NCBI GenBank assembly: GCA_017882655.1
Contig: JADGPB010000094.1
Span: 1 to 7,986 of the forward strand
Reading direction: 5' to 3'
Length of the DNA: 7,986 bases
Source of the DNA: Propionibacteriales bacterium
Lineage (GTDB): Bacteria; Actinomycetota; Actinomycetes; Propionibacteriales; Propionibacteriaceae
Below the pieces are notes generated by a model, which was given only the letters and a program-made list of their open reading frames with translations, was not told the DNA's origin and made no database searches. Of this stretch, positions 1 to 5,310 are shown in pieces. The position numbers were made by a program, and so were the translations under genes. How positions within the stretch are numbered: the stretch's first letter is position 1; each line of letters opens with the position of its first letter.

Positions 1-1
1 G

Positions 2-1693
2 GGCCATGTGCACCTCAAGGACATGGGCCAGCTCGTCTGCGGCGCCATCGCGGAGGCGGGCGGTGTCGGACGCGAGTTCAACACGATCGCCGTCGACGAT
101 GGCATCGCGATGGGACACGGCGGCATGCTCTACTCGCTGCCGAGCCGTGAGGTGATCGCCGACTCCGTGGAGTACATGGTCAATGCCCACTGCGCCGATG
201 CCCTGGTCTGCATCTCCAACTGCGACAAGATCACGCCCGGCATGCTGATCGCAGCCATGCGGCTCAACATCCCCACCGTCTTCGTCTCCGGCGGCCCGAT
301 GGAAGCGGGACGCGCCACGATCGGCACCGAGACCAACGTCGGCCTCGACCTCGTCGACGCGATGGTTCAGGCGGCCGACCCGAACGTGTCCGACGCGCAG
401 ATGCAGATCGTCGAGGAGAGCGCCTGTCCGACCTGCGGCTCGTGCTCCGGCATGTTCACCGCCAACTCGATGAACTGCCTCGTCGAGGCCCTCGGCCTCG
501 GGCTTCCCGGCAACGGCTCAACGCTCGCGACGGCCGCCGCCCGCAAGGACCTGTTCCTGCGCGCCGGCAAGACAGCGGTCGAGCTGGCCAAGCGCTGGTA
601 CGACAACGACGATGCCTCGGTCCTTCCGCGCTCCATCGCGACCAAGGACGCCTTCGAGAACGCCATGCGCCTCGACGTCGCGATGGGCGGCTCGACCAAC
701 ACCGTGCTGCACCTGCTGGCGGCGGCTCACGAGGCAGAGGTCGACTTCGACCAGTACGACATCGACGAGCTCTCCCGCCACACCCCCTGCATCTGCAAGG
801 TCGCGCCGAACTCGCACAAGTACTACATGGAGGACGTCCACCGCGCCGGCGGCATCCCCGCGATCCTCGGTGAGCTGAACCGCGGGGGGCTGCTGAGCCG
901 CAACGTCCACGCCGTGCACGCCGACTCCCTCGAGACGTGGCTCAGTGACTGGGACATCCGCAGCGGCGCCGCCACCCCCGAGGCGATCGAGCTGTTCCAC
1001 GCCGCCCCTGGCGGAGTCCGTACGACCGAGGCGTTCTCGTCGACCAAGCGTTGGCCGAGCCTCGACACCGACTCCGAGAACGGGTGCATCCGGGCGACCA
1101 CCACCCCGTACACGGCAGAGGGAGGCCTGGCGATCCTCCATGGCAACCTCGCACCCGACGGCGCCATCGTGAAGACGGCCGGCGTCTCCGAGGACCAGTG
1201 GACGTTCCGCGGTACCGCCCGTGTCTCGGAGTCCCAGGAGGCGGCGGTAGAGGCGATCCTCGGAGGGAAGATCAAGCCCGGCGACGTGGTCGTGGTCCGC
1301 TACGAGGGCCCGAAGGGTGGGCCGGGGATGCAGGAGATGCTGTACCCCACCTCGTACCTCAAGGCCGTCGGCCTCGGACCCCAGTGCGCGCTCATCACCG
1401 ACGGACGCTTCTCCGGCGGCTCGAGCGGCCTGTGCATCGGGCACATCTCTCCGGAAGCGGCTGCGGGCGGTGCGATCGGGCTCATCGAGGACGGCGACCA
1501 GATCGCGATCTCGATCCCGGAGCGGTCGATCACGCTGTGCGTGTCCGACGACGAGCTCGCCGTCCGGCGTGCCCGCCGCGACGAGCTCGGGTGGCAGCCC
1601 GAGAGCCGGGAGCGCGAGGTCTCGCAGGCGCTCAAGATCTACGCCTCGCTCGCACTGTCAGCTGACCGCGGAGCCTCGCGCCGCCGAATCTAG
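2..1693 (+). CDS. ilvD: Dihydroxy-acid dehydratase (IlvD), 5' end cut off by the window
   Basis: Converts 2,3-dihydroxy-3-methylbutanoate (or -pentanoate) to the 2-keto acid: the step before transamination in valine and isoleucine synthesis, and the source of ketoisovalerate for leucine and pantothenate. It is a cytosolic Fe-S enzyme. The frame is open from the first full codon and reads GHVHLKDMG, the family sequence that normally lies about 50 residues in. The GTG at 8 is therefore internal, and the true start is upstream of the window. Visible signatures: IAVDDGIAMGHGGMLYSLPS; SNCDKITPGM with a cluster cysteine at 221-223; CPTCGSCSGMF with cysteines at 425, 434 and 443; AMGGSTNTVLHLLAAA; RYEGPKGGPGMQEML; and FSGGSSGLCIGH (1409 onwards) near the active-site serine. 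It closely resembles the long E. coli-type IlvD (616 residues); 563 residues are visible here. The C-terminus is intact and ends at TAG 1691-1693. No operon partner is visible; the next gene converges. Confidence 0.96.
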   Translation, partial: GHVHLKDMGQLVCGAIAEAGGVGREFNTIAVDDGIAMGHGGMLYSLPSREVIADSVEYMVNAHCADALVCISNCDKITPGMLIAAMRLNIPTVFVSGGPMEAGRATIGTETNVGLDLVDAMVQAADPNVSDAQMQIVEESACPTCGSCSGMFTANSMNCLVEALGLGLPGNGSTLATAAARKDLFLRAGKTAVELAKRWYDNDDASVLPRSIATKDAFENAMRLDVAMGGSTNTVLHLLAAAHEAEVDFDQYDIDELSRHTPCICKVAPNSHKYYMEDVHRAGGIPAILGELNRGGLLSRNVHAVHADSLETWLSDWDIRSGAATPEAIELFHAAPGGVRTTEAFSSTKRWPSLDTDSENGCIRATTTPYTAEGGLAILHGNLAPDGAIVKTAGVSEDQWTFRGTARVSESQEAAVEAILGGKIKPGDVVVVRYEGPKGGPGMQEMLYPTSYLKAVGLGPQCALITDGRFSGGSSGLCIGHISPEAAAGGAIGLIEDGDQIAISIPERSITLCVSDDELAVRRARRDELGWQPESREREVSQALKIYASLALSADRGASRRRI

Positions 1694-1701
1694 CCCCGAC
1701 G

Positions 1702-1766
1702 CGCACAACCCTTATGGCGCCAGGACCCGGTCGCAAGGGTTGTGCGACCACCACAAGGGTTGTGCG
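1702..1766. terminator. Probable bidirectional terminator made of a three-copy inverted/direct repeat
   Basis: CGCACAACCCTT at 1702-1713 is the exact reverse complement of AAGGGTTGTGCG at 1735-1746 and again at 1755-1766. The left arm can pair with the inner copy (12 bp, 21-nt loop) or with the outer copy. The outer pairing extends to 16 positions (1702-1717 with 1751-1766) with one mismatch, which becomes a U-G wobble in the minus-strand transcript. The element starts 8 nt after the ilvD stop and 23 nt after the stop of the convergent gene, so it can serve both. There is no T-tract, which is common for actinobacterial terminators. A dispersed intergenic repeat or a protein-binding site is the alternative. 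Confidence 0.5.
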
Positions 1767-1789
1767 GGCGGCTTGGCTGCAGACTCAGC

Positions 1790-3163
1790 TCACTGCCACT
1801 TCCAACTGGCAAGCAGCTGCTTGGCGCCGGCCTGCACCGACGCCTGGTTGCTCGCCCAAGAGATGCTGCGAACCAGCTCGCTGACTCCGGCGTGATCGAT
1901 GCAGTAGTAGCCGACCACCTCCTGCTGGGTCTGAGTAGTGCGCTTGAGCGTGACCTCGACGCCTGTGGCCTGGTCACTGCCCCACATGGCGCCCTTGACC
2001 GCGACTGGCGGCTGCGCGGTCTCGACACCTGACGCGCTCGCGACGGTCGCGGCCTGGTAGGCACAGTTCTCGGCAGCCGGGCGCTGGAAGTCGCTGAAGT
2101 AGTCGACGAGGTTGTTGTTCTGGTCGATGATCTCGCCCTCGTTCTTGCCACCGTTGTTGACGCTGAGCGTCCAGCCGGCGGGGAGCGTGGTCGTGAAGTT
2201 CGCACCGGACAGCGTGGAACCGCTCTGGGTGAAGCCCGGGTAGCCGCTGGTTGTGGAGGTCGCGGATGCCGATGCAGAGGCGGAGGCGCTCGCTGACGTG
2301 GCCTTGCTGATCGGCGCCGTCGGCGTGGTGATCGGTGGCGCGGCGTCAGGCTTCTTGAGCGCCTGCGAGACGAGGTATCCGCCGCCGACAAGCAGCACGA
2401 GCACGGCCACAACGACACCGATGACCAGGCCTGCCCTCGACTTCTTCTTCGGCGGCGCGGGCGGGAACGCGCCGGGAACGGACGAGTACGCCTGCGGCGC
2501 TCGCGCGTCTCCCGACCAACCTTGCGCCGGCTGCCCCGGCCCATATGTCGGCGCCGCCGCGTACCTCGGTGTTGGCGGCGGAGGCGTCGGAGAGCCGTAC
2601 GGGGAAGGGGTTCCAGAGCCGTATGCGGGCGGCTGCGGCGCAGGCGTGGGCCCATACGCGGGCGTCGACGGCGGAGGAGGCGTGGGCGAAGACCCATACG
2701 CGGGCGGCGGAGGAAGAGTCGGCGACGACCCATACGTCGGCGTCGGAGGTGGAGGAGTCGGCGACGACCCATAAGCCGGCGTCGACTGCGGTGGAGGAGT
2801 CGGCGACGACCCATACCGCGGTGTCCCGGGGGCGGCCGCCGGGGCGGGGGTCCCGTAGCCCGGGGTGGGCTGCTGCTGTGCTGGGGGGTACGGCGGGGGC
2901 GGCGGCGGCGCGTACGTCGGCGGCTGCTGCGGAGGCGTGGGCGAAGAGCCATACGGGTTCGGCTGCGGAGCCTGCGGAGGCTGCCCGTACGGAGGCTGCT
3001 GCGGAACCTGCGGGGGCTGCTGCCCGTACGCCGGCGGCTGCGGCGGAGGCGTGGGCGAAGTCCCGTACGGGTTCGGCGGCGGGTTCTGACCAGGCTGCTG
3101 TCCGTATGGATTCGGGCCCTGTGGCCCGTACGGTCCCGATCCAGATCCGGGCGGCTGGCTCAT
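1790..3163 (-). CDS. Proline-rich single-pass membrane protein with an extracytoplasmic C-terminal domain (paralog 1)
   Basis: Unrecognised 457-residue protein of unknown function. Residues 1-237 are a low-complexity tail rich in Pro, Tyr, Gly, Ser and Gln, including a tandem YGSSPTPPPP-type repeat (Tyr 117, 131, 144, 156, 170, 181) and a run of six prolines at 86-91. KKKSR (239-243) precedes a hydrophobic helix at about 245-268, so the tail should be cytoplasmic and the C-terminus outside. A Ser/Ala/Thr linker (about 285-306, with alternating SASASA) leads to a domain at about 307-457 that contains LPAGW and ends in SWKWQ. It has only two cysteines, C367 and C421, probably a disulfide. The general shape (short strand, P-x-GW, terminal amphipathic W-x-W segment) resembles PsbP/Mog1/LpqN-like folds, but that is inference. 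The start is ATG with GAGGGGAG (3170-3177) 6 nt upstream. It is the most diverged member of the three-gene cluster. Confidence 0.88.
   Translation of the reverse strand: MSQPPGSGSGPYGPQGPNPYGQQPGQNPPPNPYGTSPTPPPQPPAYGQQPPQVPQQPPYGQPPQAPQPNPYGSSPTPPQQPPTYAPPPPPPYPPAQQQPTPGYGTPAPAAAPGTPRYGSSPTPPPQSTPAYGSSPTPPPPTPTYGSSPTLPPPPAYGSSPTPPPPSTPAYGPTPAPQPPAYGSGTPSPYGSPTPPPPTPRYAAAPTYGPGQPAQGWSGDARAPQAYSSVPGAFPPAPPKKKSRAGLVIGVVVAVLVLLVGGGYLVSQALKKPDAAPPITTPTAPISKATSASASASASASATSTTSGYPGFTQSGSTLSGANFTTTLPAGWTLSVNNGGKNEGEIIDQNNNLVDYFSDFQRPAAENCAYQAATVASASGVETAQPPVAVKGAMWGSDQATGVEVTLKRTTQTQQEVVGYYCIDHAGVSELVRSISWASNQASVQAGAKQLLASWKWQ
2621..2815 (-). repeat. In-frame imperfect tandem repeat encoding YGSSPTPPPP-like units
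   Basis: Within the 1790-3163 gene, the plus strand repeats a G-rich unit ending in GACGACCCATA. The tyrosine codons fall at 2621, 2654, 2696, 2732, 2771 and 2813, giving steps of 33, 42, 36, 39 and 42 nt, all multiples of three, so the frame survives unit changes. Looser relatives of the unit (GGAGGCGTGGGCGAAG followed by a CCGTACGG-like segment) recur near 2578-2600, 2932-2960 and 3041-3075. This is a protein-coding minisatellite that could vary in length between strains. Confidence 0.8.
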
Positions 3164-3169
3164 CGGACA

Positions 3170-3199
3170 CTCCCCTCGCAGTCGATTGCGGACAGCCTA
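3170..3199 (-). promoter_or_regulatory. Candidate -10 box and ribosome site for the 1790-3163 gene
   Basis: Reading the minus strand, TAGGCT (3199-3194) matches the TANNNT -10 pattern and lies 30 nt before the ATG. GAGGGGAG (3177-3170) is the ribosome site, 6 nt before the start. The same arrangement, at the same distances and with nearly the same intervening sequence, precedes the next paralog, which is the main support. I see no convincing -35 hexamer. Confidence 0.45.
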
Positions 3200-3201
3200 G
3201 T

Positions 3202-3249
3202 GGGACCGGGTTCCACCTCCGCGTGTGTTCACGGGCAGAACCCGGACCT
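3202..3249 (-). terminator. Nested hairpin just after the 3252-4292 gene; candidate terminator or processing site
   Basis: CCGGGTTC (3206-3213) pairs perfectly with GAACCCGG (3238-3245). The stem continues past one A-A mismatch with G-C pairs at 3204/3247 and 3203/3248 and a G-T pair at 3202/3249. Inside the loop a second small stem forms, CGTG (3222-3225) with CACG (3230-3233). It begins 3 nt after the upstream gene's stop codon in the direction of transcription and has no T-tract. It also covers where a -35 for the 1790-3163 gene would lie, so a regulatory role is possible. Confidence 0.45.
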
Positions 3250-3251
3250 AC

Positions 3252-4292
3252 TCACATCCAGGTCCACCCGCTCGTCAGAGCGTCTACACCTGCCACAACC
3301 TCCGCGTACGTTCCGCTGATCGGGATCGCCATGAGGTAGTAGACCGAGTCGTTCACGGAGACGCAGCGCACATGGACCTTCGTCCCGCCGCTCACCATGT
3401 CCACTGTCTTCGCTGTCTTGCCGCCCCACTGGGTATCGGGGAGTGCGGTCACGGTACCTGCACTTGCGAGCGAGTTGCACGCCGCTGCCGCGTCAGTGGT
3501 GGACGACAGGTCCATCACCATCAGCGTGTCGAACTTCTTGTCGCTCAGCAAAAGGCCGCTCGACTCGGAAGTGCACGACCAACCCGACGGCACCTTGGCG
3601 GTGAACACGCTGCTGGCGATGGTGCTGCCGGAGCAGGTGACGTCCATCGTTCCGACCGGCCCCGCCGTCGTCTTGCCGGTCGTACTGGCCGTCGTGGCCT
3701 TGGTAGCGGTCGTCGCCTTCGTGGTGCTCGACGTGGGTGCCGTCGAGGTCGTCACAGCGGTCTTGGTCGCGGACTGGGCCTGGCTCATCCACATCGCCGC
3801 ACCGCCGGCGACGATGAGCACGAGGACGATCGCCACCACGGCGACGATGATTCCCGCGTGCGACTTCTTCTTCGGCGGCTGCGGAGGCGCACCACCGGGC
3901 GGGCTCCAGGCCGCGTTCGCCTGCCCGTACGGATTCGGGCGCGGCTGACCTTGCGGCGCGCCGTACGGCTGCTGACCGTAGGGCGGCTGCTGCTGACCGT
4001 AGGGCGGCGGCTGCTGGCCATAGCCCTGCGGCTGCTGCACGTAGCCGGGCGGCTCCTGCCCAGATCCACCCTGCGGCCGGTACCCGCCTTGCTGCGGGGA
4101 GAACGGCGGCTGCTGCTGGCCGTAGCCGGGCTGCGGAGGTTGCTGGTACGGCGGTTGCTGCCCAGAACCTGGCGGCCTGAAGGGCGGTTGCTGGCCGGCC
4201 CCTGGCGGCGGAGTGTACGGAGGCTGCTGCCCGTACGGATTCGGCCCGGGCTGGCCGTTCTGTCCCGATCCAGAACCAGGCGGCTGGGTCAC
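3252..4292 (-). CDS. Pro/Gln/Tyr-rich single-pass membrane protein with a four-cysteine extracytoplasmic domain (paralog 2)
   Basis: Unrecognised 346-residue protein. Residues 1-139 form a disordered tail dominated by PYGQQPP-like units. The first 24 residues (MTQPPGSGSG...GPNPYGQQP) are nearly the same as those of the 1790-3163 product. KKKSH (141-145) precedes a transmembrane helix at about 146-168, predicting N-inside/C-outside topology. A Thr/Ser/Lys linker (about 172-212), a plausible O-mannosylation target, leads to the outer domain at about 215-346, with cysteines at 220, 240, 272 and 310, PSGWSC, WGGKTAKTV (289 onwards) and the ending GWTWM. The cysteine spacing and WGGKTA motif match the 4375-5214 product, so these two are the closer pair in their outer domains. 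The start is GTG with GAGGGGAG at 4299-4306, 6 nt upstream. No catalytic motif is visible; a sensor, adhesin or envelope scaffold is possible. Confidence 0.88.
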   Translation of the reverse strand: MTQPPGSGSGQNGQPGPNPYGQQPPYTPPPGAGQQPPFRPPGSGQQPPYQQPPQPGYGQQQPPFSPQQGGYRPQGGSGQEPPGYVQQPQGYGQQPPPYGQQQPPYGQQPYGAPQGQPRPNPYGQANAAWSPPGGAPPQPPKKKSHAGIIVAVVAIVLVLIVAGGAAMWMSQAQSATKTAVTTSTAPTSSTTKATTATKATTASTTGKTTAGPVGTMDVTCSGSTIASSVFTAKVPSGWSCTSESSGLLLSDKKFDTLMVMDLSSTTDAAAACNSLASAGTVTALPDTQWGGKTAKTVDMVSGGTKVHVRCVSVNDSVYYLMAIPISGTYAEVVAGVDALTSGWTWM

Positions 4293-4298
4293 CGGTAA

Positions 4299-4328
4299 CT
4301 CCCCTCGCAGGCGATGCGCGTCAGCGTA
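4299..4328 (-). promoter_or_regulatory. Candidate -10 box and ribosome site for the 3252-4292 gene
   Basis: On the minus strand TACGCT (4328-4323) fits TANNNT, and GAGGGGAG (4306-4299) is the ribosome site 6 nt before the GTG. Box and ribosome site sit at exactly the same distances from the start codon as in the 1790-3163 gene, and about 30 nt of leader is largely conserved between the two. No clear -35 is seen. Confidence 0.45.
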
Positions 4329-4355
4329 GTCGCCGCGCGACTCCGGGGTGCCCGG
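4328..4355 (-). terminator. Two adjacent short hairpins after the 4375-5214 gene; weak terminator or operator candidate
   Basis: AGTCGC (4328-4333) and GCGACT (4337-4342) form a 6-bp perfect stem with a 3-nt loop. Directly beside it CCGGG (4343-4347) and CCCGG (4351-4355) form a 5-bp stem with a 3-nt loop. They lie 19-47 nt after the stop of the upstream gene. The first dyad abuts the candidate -10 of the 3252-4292 gene, so it could equally be a binding site in the promoter spacer. Short GC stems occur by chance in DNA this rich in G+C. Confidence 0.3.
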
Positions 4356-4374
4356 ATGAGAAGTCTCCTCGGGC

Positions 4375-5214
4375 CTACTTCCAGACCCAGGTCGACATCA
4401 CCTTGGTGACATCGGCCCGGATTGCGGCGTCGTCCTTGGAGTCGAGCGGGAAGTACATGAGGTACCACATCTGCGAACCCACCACGACGCAGCGAATGCC
4501 ATAGATGTCGCCGCTGTCGACCGCCTGGTACGCAAGGGCGGTCTTCCCGCCCCACGTCTCTTGGGTGAGCGCGGACACGGTGCCCAGGTCGTCGATCTGA
4601 GACGTGCATTCGGCTGCGGTTCCCGTGCCGCTGTCGTGCTCGACCCAGATGGCGTCGTCGCGGGTCGACGAGAGCGAGATGTCACCACCAGCCCCGTCAC
4701 AGGACCAGCTCGCGGGGACGATGGCGATGAAGTCGTTCGTCGTGATCTTGTCGCCGGCCATACAGTCCGCGTTAGCTGCCCTCGATCCGCTGGACGCGGT
4801 CGGTCGTGACGTCGACGTCGCTGCACCGGTCGTACGCGCCGTGGGCCGCGTGGGGCTGGCCTGCGTCACCGGTCTCGGTGTCATGCCCTGCCAGAGCCCG
4901 TACCCGCCGAGTGCGATGCCGGCCACCACGGCCAGCACGACCACCAGCACGATCACCCCGGACGAGCTCTTGCGCGGCGCGGGCGGCTGCGGCGCGCGAG
5001 GTGGCTGATAGCCCTGCCCGTACGGCTGCTGGTAGCCCTGCCCGTAGACCGGCGGTGGCGGAGGCTGTGTGGGGTACGACGGCGGCCCGTACTGGCCGTA
5101 CCGTGGCGGGCCCGGAACCTGCCAACCGGGCGCGACGAACTGCGGACCCTGCGTCCCGGGGTTGCCCAGACCTTGTGGCTGCTGGCCGGGATCGGTCCCG
5201 TAGGGGTTGGTCAC
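4375..5214 (-). CDS. Proline-rich single-pass membrane protein with a four-cysteine extracytoplasmic domain (paralog 3)
   Basis: Unrecognised 279-residue protein, the shortest of the cluster. The tail (1-80) is Pro/Gln/Gly/Tyr-rich (TNPYG at the start, a PPPPP run at 51-55, YGQGYQQPYGQGYQPP). RKSSS (81-85) precedes a transmembrane helix at about 86-107. A Thr/Ser/Arg/Pro linker (about 111-146) leads to the outer domain, with cysteines at 151, 172, 203 and 242, PASWSC, ETWGGKTALAY and the ending TWVWK. Intervals between cysteines (21, 31, 39) closely match the 3252-4292 product (20, 32, 38), so the fold and probable disulfides are shared. The frame stays open to a TTG at 5256. I chose GTG 5214 because it has a good ribosome site, and because starting there gives MTNPYG, in line with the MSQPPG/MTQPPG starts of the paralogs. 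First gene of the cluster in transcription order, divergent from the phosphotransferase gene. Confidence 0.87.
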   Translation of the reverse strand: MTNPYGTDPGQQPQGLGNPGTQGPQFVAPGWQVPGPPRYGQYGPPSYPTQPPPPPVYGQGYQQPYGQGYQPPRAPQPPAPRKSSSGVIVLVVVLAVVAGIALGGYGLWQGMTPRPVTQASPTRPTARTTGAATSTSRPTASSGSRAANADCMAGDKITTNDFIAIVPASWSCDGAGGDISLSSTRDDAIWVEHDSGTGTAAECTSQIDDLGTVSALTQETWGGKTALAYQAVDSGDIYGIRCVVVGSQMWYLMYFPLDSKDDAAIRADVTKVMSTWVWK

Positions 5215-5219
5215 GTCTG

Positions 5220-5225
5220 CTCCTC
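5220..5225 (-). promoter_or_regulatory. Ribosome site that fixes the start of the 4375-5214 gene
   Basis: GAGGAG on the minus strand lies 5 nt before GTG 5214. The upstream in-frame TTG at 5256 has no comparable site (GGACG only), so the longer reading with 14 extra residues is unlikely. Confidence 0.7.
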
Positions 5226-5231
5226 GCGCGT

Positions 5232-5251
5232 CGGCGACACCATTGTCACCG
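5232..5251. promoter_or_regulatory. Operator-like dyad in the divergent promoter region
   Basis: CGGCGACA (5232-5239) and TGTCACCG (5244-5251) are inverted repeats matching at 7 of 8 positions, separated by CCAT. The dyad sits in the 92-bp gap between the divergent membrane-protein and phosphotransferase genes. It overlaps a weak -10-like GACAAT (minus strand, 5247-5242), so a dimeric repressor bound here could affect one or both genes. The regulator is not in the window. Confidence 0.4.
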
Positions 5252-5285
5252 AACAACGTCCAAAGGTCCCTAACCGCCGCAAGCT

Positions 5286-5310
5286 GGAAGGGTGAATGAT
5301 GGCCGGGTGA
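5286..5310 (+). other. Possible four-codon leader ORF (MMAG) with its ribosome site, overlapping the next start
   Basis: GGAAGGG (5286-5292) is followed by ATG at 5296 and ATG at 5299, then GCC, GGG and TGA (5308-5310). The TGA overlaps the proposed GTG start (5307-5309) of the phosphotransferase in the compact arrangement GTGA, typical of translational coupling. The ribosome site is well placed for the mini-ORF (3 nt to ATG 5296, 6 nt to ATG 5299) but too far (14 nt) from GTG 5307. It may be chance; the real start could instead be the in-frame GTG at 5292. Confidence 0.25.

Noticed and set aside
518..1444. Minus-strand open frame of about 308 codons inside ilvD
   Set aside because: Antisense to a strongly conserved enzyme frame; no ribosome site or recognisable domain.
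2828..2920. G-run-rich plus strand that could form a G-quadruplex
   Set aside because: The runs follow directly from proline codons on the other strand; loops of about 8-11 nt between usable runs make a canonical quadruplex unlikely.
2560..3110. Regular repeats that might suggest a CRISPR array
   Set aside because: Units are adjacent, vary in length by codon multiples, have no unique spacers and encode a continuous protein.
2346..3339. Several long open frames on both strands over the proline-rich tail region (Gly-, Arg- or Ala-rich products)
   Set aside because: Low-complexity GC repeats remain open in all frames. Only the minus frame with a ribosome site, transmembrane helix and paralogous domain makes sense.
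5215..5256. TTG start giving the 279-residue protein 14 more residues
   Set aside because: No ribosome site before the TTG, a good one before GTG 5214, and the shorter form matches the paralogs' N-termini.
5215..5306. Rifamycin-associated element upstream of the RPH-like gene
   Set aside because: I looked for the known 19-bp inverted-repeat type and saw none; the only dyad present has a different sequence and spacing.
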